DNA from: Synergistaceae bacterium
GTDB taxonomy: Bacteria; Synergistota; Synergistia; Synergistales; Synergistaceae
Direction: 5' to 3'
NCBI GenBank assembly: GCA_030533085.1
Contig: JAUNJZ010000004.1
Location: 18,684 to 82,683, forward strand
Length of the DNA stretch: 64,000 nt
Below are positions 52,263-60,309 of the stretch, one piece after another. Each line of letters begins with the position of its first letter. Position 1 is the first letter of the stretch. Position numbers and translations under genes: made by a program. The notes under the pieces are model-generated. The model was not told the origin of the DNA. It was given only the letters and a program-made list of their open reading frames with translations, and made no database searches.

Positions 52263-53550
52263 TTTCTTTATCGGAGTAGCAATACTTTTAGTGCTCTTGT
52301 TGGCAAGTATTCCAATTCCTTTTGTCTTTGGTTCGGTTGTTGCTTTTATGACCGAAACTACTACTGTGGGGATGAAAAGCCTTATGCTTTGGGCATTACC
52401 ACAAATGTGCAGCTTTGTGCTTTTAGCCAGCCCAATGTTCATCGTCGCTGGCACACTCATGGGCGGTAGTGGGATAGCAAAGCGACTACTTGACTTTGTC
52501 GATATGTTTGTCGGGCACATTCGTGGAGGGCTTGGGATCGTTGCCTGTATTACATGCGCGGTCATAGGAGCCATTTCAGGCAGTGGATTTACCGGTGTAG
52601 CGGCCACTGGGCCAATGATGATCCCGCGGATGCAGGAGATGGGATACCCAAAAGGATATGCTACGGCGCTTGTCACGTCAGCCTCTATTCTTGGGCTCCT
52701 CATTCCTCCCAGCGTCATCATGGTCATATACGGCTGGGTAACGGAGACATCAATATTAGCATGCTTTCTCTCTACACTTGTTCCTGGGGTGCTGATATGT
52801 TTTCTGATGTGCGTTGTAAATATGTACTGGTGCCGTAATTTTAACCTAAAACTCGTAGAGCGGTCGGTTTTGCTCGAAAAGAGAAAGAAAATCGTCCCAA
52901 TTACACTCCACGCTACACCAGCGCTATTCATGCCGCTGATAATTCTCGGAGGGATATACGGAGGGGTATTTACCGCGACAGAAGCTGCCGTTGTGGCTGG
53001 TATTTACGCTATTCCGGTCGGATTATTTCTTTATAAAACGCTAAGATTCAAGATGATATACGAACTCTTGCATGAATCAGGAGTTATGGTCGGTTCAATT
53101 ATGGCCATGATCTTTACCGGGCTTATGCTAGGGCAGATATATGCGATGTTACAGATCCCGCAGGCAGTGGCACAAATGGTATTCAGCCTTACAACGAACA
53201 AGTATATACTTCTTCTACTCCTTAACATCTTTCTCTTCTTCGTCGGAATGGTGGTCAGCGACACAATGGGAATGTTAATATGTGCGCCGTTGCTCCTTCC
53301 GTTAGTGGTGTCCATAGGTATAGACCCTATCCACTTCGCCGCGATAATGGGAGTCAATCTGGCAATGGGGGGAATCACACCACCTTATGCGAGTATCCTC
53401 TATTTTGGTATGAGAGTGGGGAATGCTGAATTTTCGGAGATAATAAAACCTGTACTCTCGTTTATCATCTTTGCATACGTACCTGTGATCATATTAACGA
53501 GTCTTATCCCGGCGCTATCTCTTGCTATCCCTCGAATGCTGGGGTACTAG
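52252..53550 (+). CDS. dctM: TRAP transporter large permease (DctM type), cluster 1
   Basis: The 432-residue membrane protein has about 12 hydrophobic helices and DctM landmarks: 'LASPMFIVAGTLMGGSGIAKRLLDFVDMFVGHIRGGLG', 'GSGFTGVAATGPMMIPRMQEMGYPKGYATALVTSASILGLLIPPSVIMVIYG' and 'EAAVVAGIYAIPVG'. It forms the transport path of the TRAP system. The substrate is unknown, but the neighbouring aminotransferases suggest an amino acid or amino-acid-like acid. Confidence 0.93.
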   Translation: MITSFFIGVAILLVLLLASIPIPFVFGSVVAFMTETTTVGMKSLMLWALPQMCSFVLLASPMFIVAGTLMGGSGIAKRLLDFVDMFVGHIRGGLGIVACITCAVIGAISGSGFTGVAATGPMMIPRMQEMGYPKGYATALVTSASILGLLIPPSVIMVIYGWVTETSILACFLSTLVPGVLICFLMCVVNMYWCRNFNLKLVERSVLLEKRKKIVPITLHATPALFMPLIILGGIYGGVFTATEAAVVAGIYAIPVGLFLYKTLRFKMIYELLHESGVMVGSIMAMIFTGLMLGQIYAMLQIPQAVAQMVFSLTTNKYILLLLLNIFLFFVGMVVSDTMGMLICAPLLLPLVVSIGIDPIHFAAIMGVNLAMGGITPPYASILYFGMRVGNAEFSEIIKPVLSFIIFAYVPVIILTSLIPALSLAIPRMLGY

Positions 53551-53582
53551 TTTCTCGCGTATTAGAAAGGAGGTAATCATTT

Positions 53583-53672
53583 ATGAAATATTCAAGTTGT
53601 GTATCAAATAGGAGGTGGTTTCCGGAATATTTTGCGGCCATACTAGTTCTTTTATTATGGAACTTATCTTGA
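53583..53672 (+). CDS. Possible 29-residue membrane peptide
   Basis: An ATG nine bases after AAAGGAGG opens a 29-codon frame ending in a Leu-rich helix 'FAAILVLLLWNLS', long enough to insert in a membrane. It lies between dctM and dctP in the same direction. The strong ribosome binding site argues for translation; the small size and lack of known homology limit confidence. It could be an accessory subunit of the TRAP transporter or a leader. Confidence 0.5.
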   Translation: MKYSSCVSNRRWFPEYFAAILVLLLWNLS

Positions 53673-53698
53673 TCAAAAATCGAAAAGGAGTGTTTTTA

Positions 53699-54724
53699 AT
53701 GAAAGTGAATCGTCTCATAATATTCGTATTAGTTGTATGCGCAATGACAGCATCCTTTGCATCTTTTGCCAGCGCGGCAGGACGGATGGCAGTCTCTCAT
53801 CATCGTGCCGCCAATTCGCCATTCGATAATGATATTAAAGCGTTGGTGGCAAAAATTGAGAAAGCCACCAATGGCAGAGTAGCTTTCGACGTATTCCCAG
53901 CGTCAACGCTAGGCAGCTATGAAACAGTCCAGGAAAGAGTGTCCATCGGTGACGTAGCCAGCCAATTTGCCCCACTTGCAATGCAAACAGATAGAAAACT
54001 TGGTGTGTCGTGGTTTCCGTATCTTGCCGTCAATCTAAAAGAAGCAAAAGCTCTTTATGGACAGAACGGCCTCGTTAGAAACATGCTGATTGATCTGCTT
54101 AGGAAACAAGATCTTATTACAATTGCAACATGGCCCGCAGGAATAGGAGGAATTTGTGTATCAAAGAATCTTCCAAACGCGAACGACCCTTTCAACGCTA
54201 TAAGAGGTCTTAAAATAAGAGTTATGGCCAATAAGGTCAACGAATATGTTTACAATGACGTATTGCACTCTGTTGCTACTGGCATGGCTTGGGGTGAACT
54301 ATTCACCGCCCTTCAGACCGGTGTTCTGGACGGGCTTCAGGGTTGTGCAAGCGCCGAAAGTGCCTATGTTATGTTCCGTGACGTTATCAAATACTATCTC
54401 TGCTATCCTGACCACTACGAGAGTTTCTACTTTGTCATCAATAAGGACATTTGGGATAAAATTGACAAAGACGATAGGGATACTGTGCTGAAGCTTTGTG
54501 CAGAAATGGAAGAGCAGCGTTGGGAGCAGATTGCAGTTGACGAGAGTAATTACCGTAAAAAGCTCGCCGAAAGCGGCGTTCAAGTTATTACGTACAAAGA
54601 TGATGACATGATGAAGATTCGTGATATTGTGTCAAAAGAATGCTGGCCCAAAGTATACAATGAAGTTCCCAAGGATATGCAAGATAAAATTATTGCTGAG
54701 TTAAAAAAAATAAGTAAAGAATAA
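53699..54724 (+). CDS. dctP: TRAP transporter substrate-binding protein (DctP type), cluster 1
   Basis: The 341-residue exported protein has a signal peptide (cleavage near residue 26, 'ASAA') and the DctP fold: 'VAFDVFPASTLGSYETVQERVSIGDV', 'IRGLKIRVMANKVNEYVYNDVLHSVATGMAWGELFTALQTGVLDGLQG' and a C-terminal helical part. The conserved Arg of 'GLKIRVM' usually contacts the substrate carboxylate. The ATG at 53699 has AAAGGAG upstream. A terminator follows. It is the last gene of the PucR-linked cluster. Confidence 0.93.
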   Translation: MKVNRLIIFVLVVCAMTASFASFASAAGRMAVSHHRAANSPFDNDIKALVAKIEKATNGRVAFDVFPASTLGSYETVQERVSIGDVASQFAPLAMQTDRKLGVSWFPYLAVNLKEAKALYGQNGLVRNMLIDLLRKQDLITIATWPAGIGGICVSKNLPNANDPFNAIRGLKIRVMANKVNEYVYNDVLHSVATGMAWGELFTALQTGVLDGLQGCASAESAYVMFRDVIKYYLCYPDHYESFYFVINKDIWDKIDKDDRDTVLKLCAEMEEQRWEQIAVDESNYRKKLAESGVQVITYKDDDMMKIRDIVSKECWPKVYNEVPKDMQDKIIAELKKISKE

Positions 54725-54756
54725 TTTTTCTCGCCACCGTAACACCCTTGCAATAT

Positions 54757-54792
54757 ATTATAAAAGAGGACTGAAATGTCCTCTTTTATAAT
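54757..54792 (+). terminator. Terminator of the first TRAP cluster
   Basis: Perfect 15-base arms (ATTATAAAAGAGGAC and its complement) enclose a six-base loop; the 3' arm supplies a TTTT stretch. It lies about 30 bases after the dctP stop. Confidence 0.8.
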
Positions 54793-55053
54793 GCAAAAAA
54801 AACAACTGGGCATTTCTCTATTTTGTGTTAATGGCATTCGCTAAAGCACCTAATACATTCATGAAGCTTGTCCTCCGTCTGAAACGATCTGATTGAACAA
54901 AATCATAACGCATTCGCGAATGTAATACCGATCTGTGCCGGGAAACATAGTAGACAGACGCGGCGAAAGGCCGCCGCTGCTGAAAGCGCGCTCTTTGATT
55001 TCCGGCCGTTCGTTTATAATAGAGGCACGGAAAATCAAAAGGGGGATGAGAAC
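54793..55053. other. Intergenic region before the TIGR04076-like gene
   Basis: No gene is supported. A TATAAT near 55016-55021 on the plus strand is the likely -10 box of the next gene; its -35 is unclear. Confidence 0.4.
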
Positions 55054-55392
55054 ATGGCGATGGAGCGTAAGGTGAAAATTACAGTGTTGCGGAGAGAGTG
55101 CTTCGCGGATTTGCAGAGGGAATATCTTGCGGATCCCGATTCTGGGAAGTGTCCCTTTTTTGAGGACAGTCAGGAGTTTATCGTCGATAACGACGGCTTT
55201 TTCCGTATGATGCACGGCAAGTTCTGCGCTGAGGCGTGGGACTGTATCAGCCGCTATGTATACGCGGCGCTGCAAGGCGGCTCTATCATGCGCGGCTGGA
55301 CGAAGGATGAAAATGTGATGATCGCCTGCTGCAACGACGGCACGCGCCCCGTTGTCTTCAAGATAGAACGGCTGGACGGGACGGAGCTGTAA
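55054..55392 (+). CDS. TIGR04076-like small protein
   Basis: The 112-residue protein follows the pattern of the TIGR04076 family: 'KVKITVLRRECFADLQREYL', 'GKCPFFEDSQEFIVD', 'GKFCAEAWDCISRYVYAAL' and 'IACCNDGTRPVVFKIERL'. The family's function is not established. It has several cysteines (C39, C64 and a CC pair near 96) but no clear metal motif. It is followed two bases later by a flavodoxin-fold reductase gene, so a redox role is possible. A GGGGGATGAG region precedes the ATG. Confidence 0.8.
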   Translation: MAMERKVKITVLRRECFADLQREYLADPDSGKCPFFEDSQEFIVDNDGFFRMMHGKFCAEAWDCISRYVYAALQGGSIMRGWTKDENVMIACCNDGTRPVVFKIERLDGTEL

Positions 55393-55394
55393 AG

Positions 55395-55979
55395 ATGAAA
55401 AAGATTCTGGCAGTCGTCGGCAGTGGGCGCAAGGGGGGCAACACGGACATGCTCGCGGACGCCTTCATAGAAGGGGCGCGCGAGGCGGGGCACAGCGTGA
55501 AAAAAATCTTCCTCGGAGGTATGGAGATAAAGGGCTGCCTCGGCTGCAACGTCTGCCGCTACGGGAAACCCTGTATCCAGAAGGACGGCTTCAACGAAAT
55601 AGCTTCCGACATACGGGAGGCGGATCTGATCGTCTTTGCCTCGCCGCTTTATTTCTGGACGATCTCCGCGAAGCTCAAGGCTTTTATCGAGCGCTTTTAC
55701 TGTATTGCGGAGGAAGACCCGGAGCCGCCGCTGGGACGGTACGAAAGATATCCTGTCAGGGACTGCGCTCTGTTGATGACCGCGGAGGATAATTATTTCT
55801 GGACATTTGAGCAGGCCGTCTCCTATTACCGTTTCGCACTGGTGAATTATATGGGTTTCCGCGACAGGGGGATGATTCTGGCCGGAGGCTGCGGCGGCAC
55901 GAACGGCAGGAGAGCCATTACTGAGACCGGCTTCCTCCGCGAGGCGCGCGAGTTCGGAAAGAAGCTTTATCAGGAATAG
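55395..55979 (+). CDS. Flavodoxin-family NADPH-dependent reductase / iron-sulfur flavoprotein-like
   Basis: The 194-residue protein has the FMN-binding 'VVGSGRKGGNTDMLADAFIEGA', the cluster-type 'IKGCLGCNVCRYGKPC' (CxxCxxC plus C) and 'IVFASPLYFWTISAKLKAFIERFY'. This is the FMN reductase/iron-sulfur flavoprotein family. The compact CxxCxxC motif is intact, suggesting a cluster or disulfide chemistry. It is co-transcribed with the TIGR04076-like gene. The electron partner is unknown. Confidence 0.88.
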   Translation: MKKILAVVGSGRKGGNTDMLADAFIEGAREAGHSVKKIFLGGMEIKGCLGCNVCRYGKPCIQKDGFNEIASDIREADLIVFASPLYFWTISAKLKAFIERFYCIAEEDPEPPLGRYERYPVRDCALLMTAEDNYFWTFEQAVSYYRFALVNYMGFRDRGMILAGGCGGTNGRRAITETGFLREAREFGKKLYQE

Positions 55980-56148
55980 CCGCGTTTTCGGCGCGGAGAG
56001 CGCTTTTCAGATATATTATCCGCGCCGTTATATAAAAATATGATTACTTTCAACAAAAAAACAGCAAATCTACATAAAATCACCATATTTCAGTTGTATA
56101 TTATTCCCGTGGATGATAATTGATTAAAACAACCTGGGAGTGATCGAT

Positions 56149-56574
56149 ATGACGGCAGTAAAGTCTTTAAGAAGAATGGGAAAGCTAATTGCGTCGGCGG
56201 CGCTTATTTCGGTGATGACGGCCTCGGCGGCTCTGGCAGCTCCTGTGCCTCCTCAGCAGAATAACCATCAGAAGAATCCGCCGGCGGCCAGCCACGCCCC
56301 CAATAATCAAAAGCCGAAACAGAACCAGCCGGGAAATAACCCCGCGCCGCAGAAGCAGCCGCAGCCAAACAAGCAGCCACAGCCGGCTCCGCAGCCTAAT
56401 AACCAGCCCAAACCGGCGCAGCATCAGCCGGCACCGACACCGGCCCCTGCCCCCGCGCATAACGAGCCGCCGCGTCACCACGATGAAGGCAGCTCAAACA
56501 ACACCGGCACGCTTGTAACAGGCGCTATCATCGGCGCTGTGCTGGCGACCGTCGTAAACAACGCGTCGAATTAG
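56149..56574 (+). CDS. Exported Pro/Gln/Asn-rich low-complexity protein
   Basis: The 141-residue protein has a signal peptide (cleavage near residue 30, 'ALAA'), a low-complexity centre of Pro, Gln, Asn and Lys repeats (about 32-105), a His-rich 'PPRHHDE' stretch and a C-terminal hydrophobic, Gly-containing segment 'TGTLVTGAIIGAVLATVV'. It may span the periplasm or coat the surface. The start ATG 56149 has GGGAGTGA upstream; a GTG three codons earlier overlaps that site. An adhesin-E-like gene follows 12 bases later. No catalytic function is visible. Confidence 0.78.
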   Translation: MTAVKSLRRMGKLIASAALISVMTASAALAAPVPPQQNNHQKNPPAASHAPNNQKPKQNQPGNNPAPQKQPQPNKQPQPAPQPNNQPKPAQHQPAPTPAPAPAHNEPPRHHDEGSSNNTGTLVTGAIIGAVLATVVNNASN

Positions 56575-56586
56575 GGGGAAGACAAG

Positions 56587-57012
56587 ATGAGAAAACTTCT
56601 CCTGGCGGTGCTGGCGCTGACATTGTTCGCCACTCTCTGCCTTTCGCAGGCGGCGTTCGCGGAAAATTTCGTCGAGGTTGACAGGACGGAACGCAATATC
56701 GCCTATCTTGACACCGATTCGATAAAGGACGAGGGCGGCTATGTCACCGCCATATCAAAAATCACGATACGCTCGGCGGAGGCGCGCGCGAAGTTCAAGG
56801 AAAGGAGCGGCGTGGAGGCTCATTATTTTATCCTGACCTTTGCCTATAATAAGGCCGCGAAAGAGGATCAGCTGCTTGACGCAAAGTCTTACTACGGCTA
56901 TGAAGTCACCGGAAGCGAAACGAGAGTTTTTTCCGCCGACGGCTGGCGCGAGATACCTGCCGGAACGATCGGCGAGATCATGTACGACAGGCTGATGACG
57001 CTGATAAAATAG
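56587..57012 (+). CDS. Exported protein resembling surface-adhesin E family
   Basis: The 141-residue protein has a signal peptide (about 1-25, AFA-type site) and a compact domain with 'FVEVDRTERNIAYLDTDSIKDEGGYVTAISKI' and a conserved-looking C-terminus 'REIPAGTIGEIMYDRLM'. The 'xYxDxxSI' pattern resembles the surface-adhesin E domain, found in many small exported proteins. It lies behind the low-complexity gene and shares its transcript; a terminator follows. Adhesin function is not implied by this similarity. Confidence 0.72.
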   Translation: MRKLLLAVLALTLFATLCLSQAAFAENFVEVDRTERNIAYLDTDSIKDEGGYVTAISKITIRSAEARAKFKERSGVEAHYFILTFAYNKAAKEDQLLDAKSYYGYEVTGSETRVFSADGWREIPAGTIGEIMYDRLMTLIK

Positions 57013-57051
57013 ATTTTCAAAAAGTCTTCTCAAAACATCTTCTCAACTGAA

Positions 57052-57085
57052 AGAGGGCGTCCAAGTATGGTTCGCCCTCTCTTCT
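57052..57085 (+). terminator. Terminator after the adhesin-E-like gene
   Basis: AGAGGGCG and CGCCCTCT enclose a 13-base loop and are followed by a T-rich CTTCTTTT. Confidence 0.75.
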
Positions 57086-57260
57086 TTTCGCTCGTTTTCA
57101 GACGAGCGCCGCGCACCTTTTCCGCGGGGCTGTTTTTACGGTGAGAAACGCTTGTAACTTCATTATCAGTGTGAGATAGGATCCTCGGAGTGTAAGTTAC
57201 AATATAAGGATATTTACAGCGCATACACTCTAAACATCACTCCCGGTAAACTTCACTGTA

Positions 57261-57285
57261 ACGTGATATTTTGTAAATATCACGT
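57261..57285. repeat. Perfect inverted repeat in a gene-free stretch
   Basis: ACGTGATATTT and AAATATCACGT surround three bases. It lies in the 460-base gap between plus-strand and minus-strand gene ends. There is no T-run and no adjacent promoter. It resembles an operator or a leftover element end. Confidence 0.5.
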
Positions 57286-57298
57286 ATTTGAATGACTG

Positions 57299-57337
57299 AG
57301 AGGCTGCGTGAGGTGAAATTCTCACACAGCCTCTTTT
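57299..57337 (+). terminator. Terminator-like hairpin without a gene just upstream
   Basis: AGAGGCTGCGTGAG and CTCACACAGCCTCT pair with one mismatch around an eight-base loop and are followed by TTTTG. It lies 240 bases after the preceding terminator. No gene is seen in 57086-57473; the rest is plain A+T-rich sequence. Confidence 0.6.
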
Positions 57338-57473
57338 GTTGGGTAAATATCGAATCATAGTTCGTGTGCAATAATCTTCATCAAGATGGCCAACCTTATT
57401 CTATACTTGACAGAGTTTTACACAAAATGAGAGATAGCCCATACCCCTTTCAACAATACCTTAGTTTCTACCA

Positions 57474-58745
57474 TTAAAGTCCCATAGCGTTGGGAAGCCA
57501 TGTAATGAACTCTGGCACATATGTGACAAGCCCAAGTACAACAAGCAACGGAACGAGTAGCATACATAGATCTTTAAACATGTCGCGCAACGTAACGTTA
57601 GCAACTCCGGCAGCAACGAACAGACATACGCCAAGCGGCGGCGTACACATTCCAATCGTAAGATTTACCGTTACCATTACGCCGAAATGGACTAAATCTA
57701 TCCCATAGAGTTTTACAAGCGGAAGAAATAGTGGTACGAATATCGTGAGCGCGCTCGTTGTGTCAATGAAGGTTCCGGCAATCAACAGTATGACATTCAT
57801 AAGAAGCAACGCCATCCATTTGCTGCCGACTATTGTCATAAGCGTCGTCGCTATTTTCTGCGGTATCATGCCGACGGTTAAAAACCAAATGAATAAGCTC
57901 GCCGTCATAAGCACAGTCAGAATTATACCATTCATGATTGCAGCGTCGACAAATGACTGCCAGATAGATTTCAAGGTAAGTTCACGGTAGAAAAGACTAC
58001 CGATAAGAAGTGCGTAAGCAACCGCAGCGGCGGCAGATTCCGTAGGCGTAAAAATGCCGGCTACAATGCCGCCAATAATGATAAAGGGCATGATGAGAGC
58101 CAATATCGCATCCTTAAATCCCTTTACCACTTCAGATAAGGTGCTCTTTTTGCCCCTTCCGATGTACCCTCTTTTCTTGCTGATTATGTAGTTGCATATC
58201 ATAAGAAACACACCCATAAGAAGGCCAGGGACAATTCCGCCCATAAATAGCTTTGCGATTGATGTGCTGACCATAACTCCGTAGATGACAAGAGGTATAC
58301 TCGGCGGTATGATTGGTCCTATCGAGCCTGAGGTAGCAACAAGCGACGCCGCATACGCAGGTGAATATTTCTGCTGTATCATCTCCGAGAGCAATATTCC
58401 TCCAATTGCGGCGGTTGCAGCGATAGCGGATCCCGTTACGGCAGCAAACATCATCGAGGCGACAATCGCCACCATACCCAGACCACCTGGCCAGTGACCG
58501 ACGAGTATCTGCGAGAAGTCGGTTATCCTGCGCGAAATGCCTCCGGCAGCCATAAGGTTGCCAGCAAGTATAAAGAGCGGGATTGCGATAAAGGTTATGT
58601 TGTCAACGCCTGTAAACATACGCTGAACTATAACCTGCATTGGAATGTCTGTGGTGAGCAGCCCAAGCAGAGTAGTAAAACCAAGCGAAAAAGATATTGG
58701 CACGCCGAAAAGGAATATCGCAAAAAGTATTATAATCCAGATCAT
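57474..58745 (-). CDS. dctM: TRAP transporter large permease (DctM type), cluster 2
   Basis: The 423-residue protein has about 12 membrane segments and DctM landmarks: 'IPLFILAGNLMAAGGISRRITDFSQILVGHWPGGLGMVAIVASMMFAAVTGSAIAATAAIGGILLSEM', 'GSIGPIIPPSIPLVIYG' and 'GIFTPTESAAAAVAYALLIG'. The ATG overlaps the dctQ stop (ATGA). It is the last gene of the DUF2848-nitrilase-TRAP operon. The substrate is unknown. Confidence 0.94.
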   Translation of the reverse strand: MIWIIILFAIFLFGVPISFSLGFTTLLGLLTTDIPMQVIVQRMFTGVDNITFIAIPLFILAGNLMAAGGISRRITDFSQILVGHWPGGLGMVAIVASMMFAAVTGSAIAATAAIGGILLSEMIQQKYSPAYAASLVATSGSIGPIIPPSIPLVIYGVMVSTSIAKLFMGGIVPGLLMGVFLMICNYIISKKRGYIGRGKKSTLSEVVKGFKDAILALIMPFIIIGGIVAGIFTPTESAAAAVAYALLIGSLFYRELTLKSIWQSFVDAAIMNGIILTVLMTASLFIWFLTVGMIPQKIATTLMTIVGSKWMALLLMNVILLIAGTFIDTTSALTIFVPLFLPLVKLYGIDLVHFGVMVTVNLTIGMCTPPLGVCLFVAAGVANVTLRDMFKDLCMLLVPLLVVLGLVTYVPEFITWLPNAMGL

Positions 58746-59224
58746 GCCTTCGCACCCCTTTTTCCGCAGATCAGATGCCAGATGGCGGGCATCGTGTCAT
58801 AGATAAGGTAAAAGAGCATTACAGCTACGCATACTGGAAATACGCCATAAACATAGCTCATCGGATATTGGAGATAAGGCATCATTTGATCCCTGTTCGC
58901 CGCTATAAAAGGGAAGCTTTCCTTAAAGACAAAGCTCAGGAATATTATCACAAGAATATTCGAAACCGCCCTGATAATTACACGTCCTCTCTCTGGGAGC
59001 AGGTGGATTAAAACGTCGATGTTCAGGTGCGACTTGCGCAGAACGCCAACACACATCCCCGTAAATACAGAATAGACGAAAAGTATCCTGATTGCATCAG
59101 GAGCCCACTGTATTGATATCTGAAAAATGTATCTTTGCACTACCTGCATGAAAGCTATTGCAAAGACGGCAACGAGGCTGACTCCGCTCATCACTGAGAA
59201 TAGTTTGTCAAGAAATTTTATCAT
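58742..59224 (-). CDS. dctQ: TRAP transporter small permease (DctQ type), cluster 2
   Basis: The 160-residue protein has four hydrophobic helices and 'QVVQRYIFQISIQWAPDAIRILFVYSVFTGMCVGVLRKSHLNIDVLIHLLP'. It partners DctM and DctP of the same cluster. It lies 75 bases after dctP with a hairpin in between, a layout that often gives more binding protein than permease. Confidence 0.92.
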   Translation of the reverse strand: MIKFLDKLFSVMSGVSLVAVFAIAFMQVVQRYIFQISIQWAPDAIRILFVYSVFTGMCVGVLRKSHLNIDVLIHLLPERGRVIIRAVSNILVIIFLSFVFKESFPFIAANRDQMMPYLQYPMSYVYGVFPVCVAVMLFYLIYDTMPAIWHLICGKRGAKA

Positions 59225-59256
59225 GCGTTATACCTCCAATTCATTTTATTGGTTTT

Positions 59257-59278
59257 GGCGGCGAGGTCTCTCGCCGCC
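59257..59278. repeat. Hairpin between dctP and dctQ (cluster 2)
   Basis: GGCGGCGAG and CTCGCCGCC enclose a four-base loop. On the minus strand it is followed by AAAACC, so it is not a classic terminator there. It probably protects or trims the dctP mRNA. Confidence 0.6.
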
Positions 59279-59299
59279 ATTTTTCGCTCACTGTTTAAT

Positions 59300-60292
59300 T
59301 TATTTTGCTTTTCCCGCGGCATCAGCAAAGCCATTAATTAGTTCCTTCGGAATACCTTCTCTTTCCAAAAGAGCAGCTATATCTTTTGTCGCTTCACGAA
59401 AGGCTTTCCTATCGGGATTTTCCTCAATATTTACACCAGCCTTCTTCATTTCGGCGAGCCTTGTTGTGTCAAGCTTCGCAAGAGTGTCGCGCTGGATATT
59501 GCCCGCATCAATCGCAGCCTTGGTTATAAGCCGCTGATCTGCCTCCGGTAGAGAGTTAAACCACTTAGGGTTTACAATGACGACCGATGCCTCATATGTA
59601 TGGCCGTCAAGTGTCATGTACTTTTGAACCTCATAGAACTTCATAGAATATATGGATGCTGTTGGGTTTTCCTGCCCATCGACAACCTTCTGTTGAAGCG
59701 CGCTGTAGAGCTCTCCGAATGATACCGGCGTTGGGACAGCCCCAAGCTTTTTAATCATTTCCATCCAGCTCTTGGACTCCTGGACACGAATCTTCAAACC
59801 CTTCATATCTGCGGGACTCTTTATCGGGCGCACACTGTTTGTAAAATTGCGGAAACCTATCTCCCAGAAGGCGAGATTCTTGAACCCCTTCTTCTCGATA
59901 AGACCGTTTAGCTTTTTCCCAAACGGTCCGTCAAGGACTTTGTAAGCCTGCTGCCTTGTTTCAAGCACGTATGGGATTGCGATGACGGACATCTCCGGGA
60001 CAAAGCTCGCTAATGCGCCAGCGGCGGCGACTGTCGTCATGTTAATAGTTCCCATTCTTATGCCTTCGATAGCGTCACGTTCATTACCAAGTTGTGATTG
60101 GGGAAAGATCGTTACCTTAATGCTGCCGTTTGAGCGCTCTTCAACAAGCTTTTTGAATGCTTCCGCGCCTACGTTGTATTGGTGTTCCAAACTCCCAACA
60201 TGCGCAAACTTAATCTCTGTAGCCGCAAATGCAGTTGTGGAGACCAGCATGGTTACCGCTATAGCTACTGTGATAATAATACTCTTTTTCAT
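59300..60292 (-). CDS. dctP: TRAP transporter substrate-binding protein (DctP type), cluster 2
   Basis: The 330-residue exported protein has a signal peptide (about 1-23, AFAA) and 'EIKFAHVGSLEHQYNVGAEAFKKLVEERSNGSIKVTIFPQSQLGNERDAIEGIRMGTINM' at the front, then 'MKGLKIRVQESKSWMEMIKKLGAVPTPVSFGELYSALQQKVVDGQENP'. The Arg of 'LKIRVQ' and 'DGQENP' are the usual carboxylate-binding features. AGGAGGA lies before the ATG. It follows the nitrilase gene by 17 bases, so the transported compound is probably the acid or amide handled by the nitrilase/DUF2848 pair. Confidence 0.94.
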   Translation of the reverse strand: MKKSIIITVAIAVTMLVSTTAFAATEIKFAHVGSLEHQYNVGAEAFKKLVEERSNGSIKVTIFPQSQLGNERDAIEGIRMGTINMTTVAAAGALASFVPEMSVIAIPYVLETRQQAYKVLDGPFGKKLNGLIEKKGFKNLAFWEIGFRNFTNSVRPIKSPADMKGLKIRVQESKSWMEMIKKLGAVPTPVSFGELYSALQQKVVDGQENPTASIYSMKFYEVQKYMTLDGHTYEASVVIVNPKWFNSLPEADQRLITKAAIDAGNIQRDTLAKLDTTRLAEMKKAGVNIEENPDRKAFREATKDIAALLEREGIPKELINGFADAAGKAK

Positions 60293-60309
60293 AACAAATC
60301 CTCCTGAAA

